DNA from: CAVZOY01 sp963777095
GTDB lineage: Bacteria > Actinomycetota > Actinomycetes > Mycobacteriales > Geodermatophilaceae
Assembly: GCA_963777095.1 (NCBI GenBank)
Contig: CAVZOY010000003.1
Location: forward strand, 124,001 to 188,000
DNA length: 64,000 bases
Direction of reading: 5' to 3'
Below the pieces are notes generated by a model. It did not search any database. It was not told the DNA's origin and saw only the letters and a list, made by a program, of their open reading frames with translations. This document shows positions 26,658 to 34,955 of the stretch, one piece after another; position 1 is the stretch's first letter; each line of letters starts with the position of its first letter. Both the position numbers and the translations under genes were made by a program.

Positions 26658-27317
26658 GGTGGGAACGGGGTCGAGGACGGCGATCACGTTGCTGTCCCAG
26701 CTGCGGCGGTCCGGGTCGTACGTGCCACCGCAGGTGACCAGCACCAGCCGCTCCGGCCCGCCCGTCCCGAAGAGCTCCGCCGCCGGGAGCGACTCCTTCA
26801 CGAGGGTCGTCACGCCCCGGAGGACGTAGCCGGCCCGGGCGCCGTCGGTGCCGGTGAGGACCGCCCGGTCACCCGCCTCGAGATCGACGATGCGGGCCAG
26901 TGGCCCGCGTCCGTACCCGTGCATGTCGACGTGCCCGGCGACGAGCACGGAACCGGCTCCGGTGCCCGGCCGCACTCCCTGCCACCACGCCAACTGCGCC
27001 GGGTCCTCGGGCGGCACGAAGGCACCGTCGGCGTCGACCAGCGTGGCGGTCAAGGGGGCGTCGATCTCGAGGGAGGAGACGAGCAGCCGCTGCGGAACGA
27101 ACCCGGTGGGCGTGAGTGCGTCCGGGGATCGGGGGACACCCACCGGGTCCGTCGCGTCGGCGGATGGGAATGGGCGCGCCGGCGTGGTGAGCACCGAGCC
27201 GACCTCGGCGGCCACCCGGCGCTCGGGCCACAGCAGCGCCGCCGTGCCGGTCCCGATCAGCACGGCACCAGCCACGAGCAGGGTCGTCCCGCTCCTCAGC
27301 CTCCGGCGGACCGCCAC
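26652..27317 (-). CDS. Class F sortase
   Basis: A membrane-anchored transpeptidase of the actinobacterial class F. The N-terminal helix is TTLLVAGAVLIGTGTAALLW. The catalytic core starts at VPQRLLVSSLEIDAPL. The catalytic His is in VLVAGHVDMHG, Cys in LVLVTCGGTYD and Arg in DRRSWDSNVIAV, the standard triad. Length about 220 residues is normal. GTG 27317 is taken as start. GTG 27347 is also in frame but falls inside a strong hairpin that appears to terminate the upstream operon. It faces the CHRD protein gene, a plausible substrate. Confidence 0.88.
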   Translation of the reverse strand: MAVRRRLRSGTTLLVAGAVLIGTGTAALLWPERRVAAEVGSVLTTPARPFPSADATDPVGVPRSPDALTPTGFVPQRLLVSSLEIDAPLTATLVDADGAFVPPEDPAQLAWWQGVRPGTGAGSVLVAGHVDMHGYGRGPLARIVDLEAGDRAVLTGTDGARAGYVLRGVTTLVKESLPAAELFGTGGPERLVLVTCGGTYDPDRRSWDSNVIAVLDPVPTG

Positions 27318-27342
27318 CCCTCCAGTGTGCTCCCGGTCCGGA

Positions 27343-27370
27343 CGCACGGGCGGCGTGCGCCGCCCGTGCG
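27343..27370 (-). terminator. Perfect 12-bp hairpin after the DUF4389 gene
   Basis: CGCACGGGCGGC, loop GTGC, GCCGCCCGTGCG. It begins nine bases beyond the stop of the leftward DUF4389 gene and should end the TetR-controlled operon before the sortase. Confidence 0.6.
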
Positions 27371-27378
27371 GTCAGGGG

Positions 27379-28143
27379 TCACGGACTCGAGGTGGCCGGC
27401 GCCGGACTGGTTCCGGCCGGAGTCCCGGGGGACGACGGCGGCGGTGGGCCCGGAGGCACCCACGCCGGATCCGTGCCACCCGTGTCCAGCCGGAACGGCG
27501 GATACCGGTCGGTCATCAGCGCGACGTAGGGGCCGACCCGGAGCGCCCATCGGTCCATGCCCACGACGAAGTCGTAGATCGGCTTCGGGTAGCGCCCGGT
27601 GAACAGCAGGACGATCGCCGAGATCAGGACGAGCAGGCCGACGAGCGACACGCCCGCGGTCGATCCGTTGTCCCAGGTGCTGTCCGTGTCACTGCCGCGG
27701 GTGCCGAGCCACACACCTCCGCCGACGAAGATCGCCACGACGAGGTAGTGCGGGAGGGCCAGCAGCCACTTCACGAAGATCAGTCCCCGCGACAGTCGCT
27801 CGGGGTAGTCGACCTGCAGATGTGCCGGGTAGTCCGGAACCTCGGACAGCGCGAACGGCGGGTAGCGATCGGTGCCCAGCGCCCAGTAGCCGTAGTAGTG
27901 CACCCGCCAGGACCAGCGCATGACGCCGACGTTGAAGTCGAACAGCGACCGGGGATAGCGGCCGGTGAACAGGATGGCGAAGAACGCGATCACGGTGACC
28001 ACGCCGAAGGCTGCCCACAGGAAGAACAGCACGACGACGTGGGGGATGAGCAGCAGCCACTTCACCAGCCAGAGGCCGCGGGAGAGCGACGGGTCCAGCG
28101 ATGCGTCGACGCGGACGGGGTACGGCGTGCGGTTGTCGGTCAT
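27379..28143 (-). CDS. DUF4389 domain membrane protein
   Basis: A 254-residue protein built of two similar halves. Each has an LSRGLxxVKWLL..PH segment, a hydrophobic helix, LFTGRYP and then RW..RV..Y..L.TDRYPPF. The halves are VKWLLLIPHVVVLFF ... GTDRYPPFAL and VKWLLALPHYLVVAI ... MTDRYPPFRL. This is the signature of DUF4389. Four transmembrane helices are predicted, and a proline-rich tail ends the protein. Function unknown. The ATG at 28143 overlaps the stop of the upstream dehydrogenase by four bases, so it belongs to the same operon. Confidence 0.88.
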   Translation of the reverse strand: MTDNRTPYPVRVDASLDPSLSRGLWLVKWLLLIPHVVVLFFLWAAFGVVTVIAFFAILFTGRYPRSLFDFNVGVMRWSWRVHYYGYWALGTDRYPPFALSEVPDYPAHLQVDYPERLSRGLIFVKWLLALPHYLVVAIFVGGGVWLGTRGSDTDSTWDNGSTAGVSLVGLLVLISAIVLLFTGRYPKPIYDFVVGMDRWALRVGPYVALMTDRYPPFRLDTGGTDPAWVPPGPPPPSSPGTPAGTSPAPATSSP

Positions 28144-29222
28144 GACGGCCTTCCCGGGGGTTGCTCCGATGCGCTGGTCGGCAGGAGCTGGATGGTGGTC
28201 TTGCCGGTCGTCCGGCCCTCGAGCATGTGGCGGAGAGCCGGGGCGGTCTCGGCGAGGCCGTAGGTGCGGTCGATCAGCGGAGTGAGTGCGCCTGCTTCGA
28301 TCAGGTGGCGCAGAGCGTCCAGGTCAGCGGCGTTCTCCGAGGCGACGAAGGTGCCCAGGTGCTGGCTGACGAACGGTGAGAGCAGTTGCGCACGGATCTG
28401 CCGGTCGCTGCCGCCGAGCCACCGCCCGTCCGTCTCGCCGCCCACGATGACGAGACGTCCGCGGGCGGTGAGAGCGCGACGGAGCCTGGACAGCGTGGCG
28501 TTGCCGCCGATGTCGAGGACGACGTCGAAGCGCGGACCACCCTCGGCGAAGTCCTCCCGCGTGTAGTCGATGACATGGTCGGCGCCGAGCCCTCGGACGG
28601 CGTCGACCTTCGCCGTGCTGGCCACGCCGGTCACGACGGCTCCGGTTGCCTTGGCGATCTGCAGCGCGAAGCTGCCCACACCGCCCGATGCGCCGATGAT
28701 CAGCACCGACTGTCCTGGCTTCAGTCGCCCGTGGTCGCGGACTGCCTGGAGGGCAGCGCACCCGGAAACCGGGACCGCGGCCGCCTGCCCGAATGACGCG
28801 TTGGTCGGTCTGGCGGCCAGCTTGCCGGGCCGGGCCACGGCGAATTCGGCGAACGTGCTGGTGGCCGTCCCGAAGACCTCGTCGCCCGGAGCGAATCCGG
28901 TGACGGCGCTGCCGATGGCCTCGATGGTTCCGGCGAGGCTGCGACCCGGGTTCGCGTACTTCGGACGACGCAGGCCGAAGCCGGCGAGGCGGATCGGATA
29001 GGGGAGGCCCGCCATGATGTGCCACGTGCCCCGGTCCACGCTGGCTGCGTGCACGCGCACGAGGACCTCGTCGTCCCCGATGGTGGGCCGGTCGATCTGC
29101 CGGAGTCGGAGGACGTCCTCCGGTGCAGGGCCGTACCGGTCCTGCACGATCGAGCTCATGGTCCGGGCGTCCGCGCTGACAGGCGGCGGAGCCCTCCGGT
29201 CGTCGGTTCGGGTGTTCCTCAT
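28140..29222 (-). CDS. Zinc-independent MDR-family NAD(P)-dependent oxidoreductase (quinone-oxidoreductase-like)
   Basis: A medium-chain reductase of 360 residues. The GroES-like N-terminal domain includes DEVLVRVHAASVDRGTWH and GRSLAGTIEAIGSAVTGFAPGDEVFG. The NADPH Rossmann domain has SVLIIGASGGVGSFALQIAK, VTGVASTAKVDAVRGLGAD and VIDYTREDF. There is no catalytic zinc cysteine/histidine set, so it is of the zeta-crystallin/quinone reductase type. The start ATG 29222 overlaps the upstream stop (ATGA); an internal ATG at 29159 would also work. Third gene of a TetR-regulated operon, possibly detoxifying electrophiles. Confidence 0.87.
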   Translation of the reverse strand: MRNTRTDDRRAPPPVSADARTMSSIVQDRYGPAPEDVLRLRQIDRPTIGDDEVLVRVHAASVDRGTWHIMAGLPYPIRLAGFGLRRPKYANPGRSLAGTIEAIGSAVTGFAPGDEVFGTATSTFAEFAVARPGKLAARPTNASFGQAAAVPVSGCAALQAVRDHGRLKPGQSVLIIGASGGVGSFALQIAKATGAVVTGVASTAKVDAVRGLGADHVIDYTREDFAEGGPRFDVVLDIGGNATLSRLRRALTARGRLVIVGGETDGRWLGGSDRQIRAQLLSPFVSQHLGTFVASENAADLDALRHLIEAGALTPLIDRTYGLAETAPALRHMLEGRTTGKTTIQLLPTSASEQPPGRPS

Positions 29223-29872
29223 GGCGTTCTCCCGGTCCCGGTCGTGCGGGTCAGGTGCTCGGCCGGCCATGCCTCGCCCGATCCGACCGGAACGGGTGCG
29301 GAGTCCCCGGCGGCCGCGGTCGGGTAGGGCAGCAGTGCGTGCAGCAGGAGCCCGGACAGCGCCGAGAAGGTCACCGCGCCATAGGCACCGAAGACCGTGA
29401 ACTGATCCTCGACGCTGATCCCACCCAGGGTCGTGGCCGTCCAGCCCAGCGCCCACAGGACAGGCAGTGCTGCGGCCCAGACCCAGCGGAGCCGCGTGGT
29501 CCGGGGTAGGGCCGACGCCTGTGCCACGCCGAGCACGCATCCGGTCAGCGCGCCCATGAGGACCAGGTCGGCCAGGGAGGTGCCGTAGCCGACCGTGGAG
29601 GCGCCGAGCAGGAGCCCGAGACCCATGCCCGCGGCGGTGGCCGGAACCCAGCGGCGGAGGTCGAGACGCCCTCGACTGGCGAGCACCTGCGCGGCACCGA
29701 TCACCAGTCCGGCGACTGCCCCGCCGACCAGTGCAGCGATCGGGCTGTCGACGCGTCCGGCGACCGCGGTACCGGCCAGGCCGGCCAGCGGAAAGGCCAG
29801 GAATCCGGCGGTCCAGAGCAGCCAGGTGCGCAGGAACGGAGACGCACTGGAGGCGGAGCGGGCGGGTGTCAT
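29219..29872 (-). CDS. Hypothetical six-helix membrane protein
   Basis: A 217-residue integral membrane protein with about six hydrophobic segments (LLWTAGFLAFPLAGLAGTAV, ALVGGAVAGLVIGAAQVL, AAGMGLGLLLGASTVGYG, LVLMGALTGCVLGVAQA, VWAAALPVLWALGW, FSALSGLLLHALLP). The repeated glycine-rich G...G...GAAQ-L pattern is also found in other actinobacterial hypothetical membrane proteins. No catalytic motif is seen. It lies between a DUF4386 gene (gap five bases) and the MDR gene (overlap four bases). It is thus part of the operon, but its function is unknown. Confidence 0.7.
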   Translation of the reverse strand: MTPARSASSASPFLRTWLLWTAGFLAFPLAGLAGTAVAGRVDSPIAALVGGAVAGLVIGAAQVLASRGRLDLRRWVPATAAGMGLGLLLGASTVGYGTSLADLVLMGALTGCVLGVAQASALPRTTRLRWVWAAALPVLWALGWTATTLGGISVEDQFTVFGAYGAVTFSALSGLLLHALLPYPTAAAGDSAPVPVGSGEAWPAEHLTRTTGTGRTP

Positions 29873-29877
29873 GGCGG

Positions 29878-30684
29878 TCAGCTCCGGACGCCGGCGGACG
29901 TCGGCGGGCGGGGCGTCGGCAGGGTCGCCGACGGTTCGGCCGGCGCATGATCGAGAGCCGCGCGTCCGGGGAGGACCGGCCGGAGCAGGAGCGCCACGCC
30001 CAGGGCGGCGATCCAGAGTCCCCAGCCGGTGCTGCCGAGGAGGCCGGCCAGGTCCCACACCGGGAAGCCCGGCATCGCGGTGGCAAGGACGTCGCCCTGG
30101 TTGAGCAGGTAGACGGCGCTCACCACGAGCCCGGTGAGGCCCAGCCAACGGGGCAGGACCCGGCTGCGCAGGATGACCACGCTGAGTGCCACCGACCAGC
30201 CGATGACGAGCAGTTGGCCAAGGTGTTCACCGAGGAGCGCGCCACCGAACTGGTGCTGCGCGGTCCACGCCGCATCCACTGCGGCGCGGGTGATCGCATC
30301 CCCGGCGACGTAGGAGTCGGCCAGCGGTGGCACGACGAACACCCAGCGCAGGAAACCGATCAACGACAGGACGACCGAGGCGGCACCCACGTAGGTGGCG
30401 ACCCTCAGCACCGGGTCGCTCCTTCTGCCCAGCGCGGCCGGCAGCAGGAGGATCGGCGCGAGCAGGAGTGCGTAGGTCCAAGCGGTGGCGAACCAGGTCC
30501 AGACCAGGCCCGTGCCGCCGTCGACGAAGGAGGGGAGGACGACATCAGCGGGCTCGCGCAGGATGTCCGGCCAGTCGAACGTCGAGGAGAGAATCGTCGC
30601 GGCCGCGGCGAACGACAGAGCACCGACCGCGAACAGCCCGCCGGTGGTCCGGCGGAGGTTGCGGTTGGGAGAAGCGGGCGTCAT
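29878..30684 (-). CDS. DUF4386 family membrane protein
   Basis: A 268-residue membrane protein with about seven helices. The conserved second half is GEHLGQLLVIGWSVALSVV, LPRWLGLTGLVVSAVYLLNQG and PGFPVWDLAGLLGSTGWGLW, which identifies DUF4386. Function unknown. First gene of the leftward operon. Its start ATG 30684 is ten bases from the edge of a palindrome that also precedes the divergent TetR gene, implying direct repression. Confidence 0.85.
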   Translation of the reverse strand: MTPASPNRNLRRTTGGLFAVGALSFAAAATILSSTFDWPDILREPADVVLPSFVDGGTGLVWTWFATAWTYALLLAPILLLPAALGRRSDPVLRVATYVGAASVVLSLIGFLRWVFVVPPLADSYVAGDAITRAAVDAAWTAQHQFGGALLGEHLGQLLVIGWSVALSVVILRSRVLPRWLGLTGLVVSAVYLLNQGDVLATAMPGFPVWDLAGLLGSTGWGLWIAALGVALLLRPVLPGRAALDHAPAEPSATLPTPRPPTSAGVRS

Positions 30685-30693
30685 GGAGTATCT

Positions 30694-30730
30694 TCCTGGA
30701 CGGCGTACAGAGTTTGTACGGTGTCCAGGA
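30694..30730. promoter_or_regulatory. TetR-type operator in the divergent intergenic region
   Basis: An interrupted palindrome: TCCTGGACGGCGTAC (30694-30708), a 7-base centre, GTACGGTGTCCAGGA (30716-30730), 13 of 15 positions paired. It fills the centre of the 92-base gap between DUF4386 and TetR genes, as expected for a shared operator. Confidence 0.7.
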
Positions 30731-30776
30731 GGGTTCTCCCGGGTGGTCGTGGGTGTCAAGGGGGTGGATCGCGAGA

Positions 30777-31466
30777 ATGTCCGCACCTGCTGTGCCACGC
30801 CGTCGGGGTCCGCGGCGCGCCCTGACCGAGGACGAGATCCTGGACGCGGCCCTCGGCCTGCTCGACGAGGGCGGGCGGGATGCGGCGTCCGTGCGGGGCA
30901 TCGCTGCCCGTGTCGGCGTCGCACCGAACGCGGTCTACACGTACTTCCCCGACAAGGCCGCCGTGATCAAGGCACTCGTCGAGCGCCTGCTCGGAGAGGT
31001 CGACCACGACGTCTTCGCGGACCGGAGCCGGCCGTGGCGCGAACGCGTCGAAGCCCTCGCCATGGACCTGAGGGCGCACTTGTCGGCCCACCCCGGCGCG
31101 GTCAGCCTGATGATCGGCGGGCCGATGGACGGCCCGCACGCCCTGGCCCTCAACGAACGCCTGCTGGAACTGCTCGCGGACGCCGGACTCGCCCGCACCG
31201 AGGCCGCGCGAGCGTCCTACCTGCTCATCGTCTACGTGTTCGGCTCCCTCGCACTCGAAGTGGCAGACCAGCACGAACCCGGCCCGCTCCCACCCGAGGA
31301 GGAACGGATGGACACCCGGCGCGAGAACTTCTCCGCCACACCCGGCGACTCCTTCCCGCGCACCGCTGCGGCCTCGGCGACGATGACCGGCTACATCTCC
31401 ACCGAGCAGTACCTCTGGGGTCTCCGTCGGGTGCTCGACGGCATCACGGCCCGGGTCAGGGCGTGA
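30777..31466 (+). CDS. TetR/AcrR-family transcriptional regulator
   Basis: A 229-residue repressor. The helix-turn-helix occupies residues 15-62 (ALTEDEILDAALGLLDEGG, SVRGIAARVGVAPNAVYTYFPDKAAVIKALVE). A C-terminal ligand domain follows (VSLMIGGPMDGPHALALNERLLELL, ASYLLIVYVFGSLALE), of the TetR_C type. Most TetR proteins bind a palindrome in their own divergent promoter region, and one is present at 30694-30730. Predicted targets are itself and the four-gene operon on its left. The gene ends 11 bases inside the convergent zinc alcohol dehydrogenase gene. Confidence 0.92.
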   Translation: MSAPAVPRRRGPRRALTEDEILDAALGLLDEGGRDAASVRGIAARVGVAPNAVYTYFPDKAAVIKALVERLLGEVDHDVFADRSRPWRERVEALAMDLRAHLSAHPGAVSLMIGGPMDGPHALALNERLLELLADAGLARTEAARASYLLIVYVFGSLALEVADQHEPGPLPPEEERMDTRRENFSATPGDSFPRTAAASATMTGYISTEQYLWGLRRVLDGITARVRA

Positions 31467-32502
31467 CGAGGACCTTGAGCGACTCGCGGGTGTCCATGGC
31501 GCGGTAGCCGTCCGGGACGCCGTCGAGGTCGACGGTGCGGTCGAAGACCTTGCCGGGCTCGATGCGGCCCTCGAGCACCTCGGGCAGCAGTTCCTCGAGG
31601 TAGGCGCGCACCGGTGCGGGGCCACCGGTGAGGGTGACGTTGCCGCCGAACAGGCTCCCGAAGCCGACGGGGGCCTCCTCGTACTGCGGGACGCCGACCC
31701 GGCTGATCACGCCGCCGGGGCGGACGACGCCGTACGCCTGCTCGTAGGCCGGTCGGTGGCCGACGCACTCCAGGACCGCGTGCGTCCCGTCGCCGCCGGT
31801 GAGCTCGCGGACCGCGGCGATGCCCTCCTCGCCGCGCTCGGCGACGACGTCGGTGGCGCCGAACTCCCGGCCGAGGTCGGTGCGGTCCTTGTGCCGGCCC
31901 ATCAGCACGATGCGCTCGGCGCCGAGCCGCTTGGCGGCCAGCACCGCCGACAGGCCGACCGCGCCGTCGCCGATGACCGTGACCGTCGTCCGCGGGTTCA
32001 CCTGCGCCGTGACCGCCGCGTGGTGCCCGGTGAGGAACACGTCGGAGAGGGTGAGCAGCGAGGGCAGCAGGGCCGAGTCCTCGCCGACCGGGGCCTTGAC
32101 GAGGGTCCCGTCGGCCTGCGGTACGCGGACCGCCTCGGCCTGCGCGGTGGAGAAGAAGCCGCCGTTCCGGCACGAGGTGTGCACGCCCTCGCGGCAGAAC
32201 TCGCAGGTGTTGTCGGAGTAGGCGAAGGGGGCGATGACGAAGTCGCCGGCCTTCAGGCTGCGAACCTCGGACCCGGTCTCCTCGACGACGCCGATGAACT
32301 CGTGCCCCATCGTGCTGCCCCGTTCGGAGGCGGGCATCGAGTGGTAGGGGTGCAGGTCGCTGCCGCAGACGCAGGCCCGCACCACGCGGACCACCGCGTC
32401 GGTGGGCTGCTGGATGGCTGCGTCGGGCACGTCCTCCACCCGCACGTCGCCGGCGCCGTACATCAGAGTTGCTCGCACAGGATTGATCCCATCGCTCGAC
32501 AT
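31456..32502 (-). CDS. Zinc-dependent alcohol dehydrogenase (MDR family)
   Basis: A 348-residue zinc ADH. The catalytic-zinc block is VRACVCGSDLHPYH, and GHEFIGVVEETGSEVRSLKAGDFV supplies the second ligand region. The structural-zinc loop is DNTCEFCREGVHTSC, with three visible cysteines instead of four. The Rossmann motif is TVIGDGAVGLSAVLAAKRLGA. It resembles the glutathione-independent formaldehyde/alcohol dehydrogenases with FFSTAQAEAVRVPQADGTL. Start is ATG 32502. An imperfect palindrome similar to the one near the AKR gene lies about 100 bases upstream. Substrate unknown. Confidence 0.9.
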   Translation of the reverse strand: MSSDGINPVRATLMYGAGDVRVEDVPDAAIQQPTDAVVRVVRACVCGSDLHPYHSMPASERGSTMGHEFIGVVEETGSEVRSLKAGDFVIAPFAYSDNTCEFCREGVHTSCRNGGFFSTAQAEAVRVPQADGTLVKAPVGEDSALLPSLLTLSDVFLTGHHAAVTAQVNPRTTVTVIGDGAVGLSAVLAAKRLGAERIVLMGRHKDRTDLGREFGATDVVAERGEEGIAAVRELTGGDGTHAVLECVGHRPAYEQAYGVVRPGGVISRVGVPQYEEAPVGFGSLFGGNVTLTGGPAPVRAYLEELLPEVLEGRIEPGKVFDRTVDLDGVPDGYRAMDTRESLKVLVTP

Positions 32503-32600
32503 TCGTGGACGGCCCCGTCAGGCCGCGCCGGCCCTGGTCGGGCGAGGCAGCGGTGGGGGCCTGGCTCCAGACAACCCCAAGTCCGGCGGCCGTGGCAGGG

Positions 32601-32624
32601 CCTGTCGTTACGGGTACCGACAGG
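32601..32624. promoter_or_regulatory. Imperfect palindrome, candidate XRE operator upstream of the ADH gene
   Basis: CCTGTCGTTACG facing GGTACCGACAGG, 10 of 12 positions paired. One half-site reads TGTCGGTACC, close to TGCCAGTACC in the palindrome at 33577-33608. The same MmyB-type regulator could bind both. Confidence 0.45.
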
Positions 32625-32645
32625 GCCCCCCACGTGGGGCGCAGC

Positions 32646-33537
32646 TCAGTCGGGAGCTGCCGACGCGGCCTCGGGCAGCTGCTCGGAGGTGGCGGCCCAC
32701 GACGCGAGCAGCGTGAGGGCGTCGGCCGCCGGCGTGCCGGCAGCCGCGGTGTAGACGTTGAGGGTGAGGCCAGGGGCGGAGGGGAGCTCCATCGACTCGA
32801 AGTCGAGGTCGAGCTGGCCGACGGCCGGATGGCGCAGCCGCTTCTGCCCGCTGCGGTGGAACGTCACGTCGTGCGACGCCCACCGGCGGCGGAACAACTC
32901 CGAGCGGGTGGACAGCTCGCCGACCAGTTCGATGAGTGCCCTGTCGTGGGGGTTGCGACCGGCCTCGAGGCGGAGCATCGCCGCGGCGTCGTTGGCGATC
33001 CGGTCGTAGTCGACGAAGAACTCCTGAGCGGCGGGGTCCAGGTAGACGAAGCGGGTGGTGTTGGCCGGACGACGCGGGTCGGCGAGGACCGGCGAGTACA
33101 GCGCCCGGGCCAGGCTGTTCATCGCGACGATGTCGTGCCGGCCGTTGCGCACCCACGCCGGCGCGATTGTCATGGCGTCCAGCACCTGCTGGATCGCCGG
33201 CCGGACCGTCGCCGGGGCGGTCCGCTTCCGCTTGCTGCCGCGAGCGCCGCTCTCCCGTGCGAGTGCGTACAGGTGCGTCCGCTCGGCCTCGTCGAGCCGG
33301 AGCGCGCCGGCCAGGGCGTCGAGCACGCTCTCCGAGGCGCCCGCGAGGCTGCCCCGCTCCATGCGGACGTAGTAGTCGACCGAGACCCCGGCGAGCATGG
33401 CCACCTCCTCGCGGCGCAGACCCTTCACCCGGCGGTTGCCGCCGTAGGACGGGCAGACCGGCCTGCTCGGGGGTGATGCGCGCGCGCCGCGTGCTGAGGA
33501 AGTCGCGGATCTCCGCGCTCAGGTCAGTGCTGCTCAC
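32646..33537 (-). CDS. XRE-family regulator with MmyB-like domain, one frame break
   Basis: A paralogue of the regulator at 22198-23103. From GTG 33537 the frame reads LSAEIRDFLSTRRARITPEQAGLP. Near 33450 one base must be removed to continue with YGGNRRVKGLRREEVAMLAGVSVDYYVRMERG. The ligand domain shows APAWVRNGRHDIVAMNSLARALY and NTTRFVYLDPAAQEFF. About 296 residues in total. It is divergent from an aldo-keto reductase gene, with a palindrome in the 101-base gap, and so probably controls it. The break falls in a conserved block and is best read as an insertion error. Confidence 0.87.
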
Positions 33538-33576
33538 TGCCCCACGGTAGGCACGCGGCCGCGCAGATGGGAGGCA

Positions 33577-33608
33577 CTGCCAGTACCGGGCTGGACCGGC
33601 CCTGGCAG
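33577..33608. promoter_or_regulatory. Palindrome between XRE regulator and aldo-keto reductase
   Basis: CTGCCAGTACCGG (33577-33589) faces CCGGCCCTGGCAG (33596-33608), 11 of 13 positions paired. It lies midway between the divergent starts and is a candidate operator for both genes. Confidence 0.5.
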
Positions 33609-33638
33609 GGGGAGGGGGAGGAGCCCAGAGTGGCGACC

Positions 33639-34523
33639 ATGAGCACTTCCGCCTTCTCCCTGAACAACGGGATCGAGATCCCGGCTGTCGGGTTCGGTGT
33701 CTTCCAGACGCCACCGGACGAGACCACCGCGGCCGTCGAGACGGCGCTGTCGGTCGGTTACCGGCACATCGACACCGCGGCCGCGTACGGCAACGAGCGG
33801 GGGGTGGGCGAGGCGATCCGCCGCTCCGGCCTGGACCGTTCCGAGGTCTTCGTCGAGACGAAGGTGTGGATCACCGACTACGGATACGAACAGACCTTGC
33901 ACGCCTTCGACAAGAGCGCCGGCAAGCTCGGGGTCGAGCAGATCGACCTGCTGCTCCTGCACCAGGCACTGCCGGGCGAGTTCGACCTCACCCTCGACGC
34001 CTACCGGGCGCTGGAGAAGCTGCTGGCCGACGGCAAGGTGCGCGCGATCGGCGTCAGCAACTTCATGCCCGACCACCTCACCCGGTTGCTGGCCGAGACG
34101 TCGGTGGTGCCGGCGGTCAACCAGATCGAGGTGCACCCCTACTTCCGGCAGTCCGAGCTGCTCGCGCTCGACGACGGGCACGGGATCCTGTCGCAGGCGT
34201 GGTCCCCGATCGGCGGCATCACCTTCTACCGCGACGGCTCCTCCGGCAGCACGCTCGAGGACGCCACCATCGGTGAGATCGCCTCGGCGCACGGCAGGAC
34301 GCCCGCGCAGGTCATGCTCCGCTGGCACCTGCAGCAGGGCCGCCAGGTCATTCCGAAGTCGGTCACCCCGTCGCGGATCGCCGAGAACCTCGACGTCCTC
34401 GACTTCGAGCTCACCGACGACCAGCTCGCCGCCATCGACGCCCTCGACACGGGTGTGCGCGGCGGGCCGGAGCCGGAGGTCATCACCCGCGAGAAGTTCG
34501 GTCGCGAGATCCCCGAAGCCTGA
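33639..34523 (+). CDS. Aldo/keto reductase (AKR)
   Basis: A 294-residue NADPH-dependent reductase of aldehydes or ketones. The tetrad is visible: Asp in GYRHIDTAAAYGNE with the catalytic Tyr of AAAYG, Lys in VFVETKVW, and His in LLLLHQAL. GVSNFMPDHLTRLL and the NADP-binding KSVTPSRIAENLDVLDFELT are conserved. It resembles the AKR5-type 2,5-diketo-gluconate or methylglyoxal reductases. ATG 33639 is chosen; an in-frame GTG lies nine bases earlier. A cupin gene follows 24 bases downstream, and an MmyB regulator is divergent upstream. Confidence 0.9.
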   Translation: MSTSAFSLNNGIEIPAVGFGVFQTPPDETTAAVETALSVGYRHIDTAAAYGNERGVGEAIRRSGLDRSEVFVETKVWITDYGYEQTLHAFDKSAGKLGVEQIDLLLLHQALPGEFDLTLDAYRALEKLLADGKVRAIGVSNFMPDHLTRLLAETSVVPAVNQIEVHPYFRQSELLALDDGHGILSQAWSPIGGITFYRDGSSGSTLEDATIGEIASAHGRTPAQVMLRWHLQQGRQVIPKSVTPSRIAENLDVLDFELTDDQLAAIDALDTGVRGGPEPEVITREKFGREIPEA

Positions 34524-34547
34524 CCGACCCGCCCCGAGGAGAGAGCA

Positions 34548-34949
34548 ATGGAGAAGCAGGAGAAGCAGCCGTCGGCGAAGGGCCCGGCGGAGCTGTTCAC
34601 CGGTGACGTCTGGTTCGACGTGATCGCCAAGGGCGAGGAGCCCTCGCGCATGCGGGTGAACGTGGTCCGGTTCGCACCGGGCGCGCGCACGGCGTGGCAC
34701 CGCCACGCCGTCGGTCAGACCCTGCACGTGACCGACGGACGCGGACTGATCCGGTCCCGCGGCGCCGAGGTCGTCGCGATGAGTGCCGGCGACACGGTCT
34801 GGACGCCGGCCGGCGAGTGGCACTGGCACGGCGCCTCCGCCGACTCGTTCATGAGCCACCTCGCCATGTGGGAGGGGCCGGGTCCGGACGGGGGACCCGA
34901 GTCGGAGTGGGGCGAGCACGTCACCGACGAGGAGTACGGCGCGCGCTGA
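34548..34949 (+). CDS. Cupin-domain protein
   Basis: A 133-residue single cupin. Motif 1 is TAWHRHAVGQTLHVTDGRGLI, giving two His ligands and a Gln in place of the usual Glu. Motif 2 is PAGEWHWHGASADSFMSHLAM, giving further His. The cupin-type carboxymuconolactone-decarboxylase-associated proteins have this WHxHxxGQxLxVxxGxG pattern. The function is probably metal-dependent but unknown. Co-directional with the aldo-keto reductase, 24 bases downstream, with ribosome site GAGGAGAG, so both form one transcript. Its 3' end is six bases from the convergent Clp_N gene. Confidence 0.88.
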   Translation: MEKQEKQPSAKGPAELFTGDVWFDVIAKGEEPSRMRVNVVRFAPGARTAWHRHAVGQTLHVTDGRGLIRSRGAEVVAMSAGDTVWTPAGEWHWHGASADSFMSHLAMWEGPGPDGGPESEWGEHVTDEEYGAR

Positions 34950-34955
34950 AGCTGG

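Noticed and set aside
29219..30148. Longer reverse-strand start giving 309 residues for the six-helix membrane protein
   Set aside because: The extra N-terminus overlaps the DUF4386 gene and lacks hydrophobic or conserved sequence; ATG 29872 has the right spacing.
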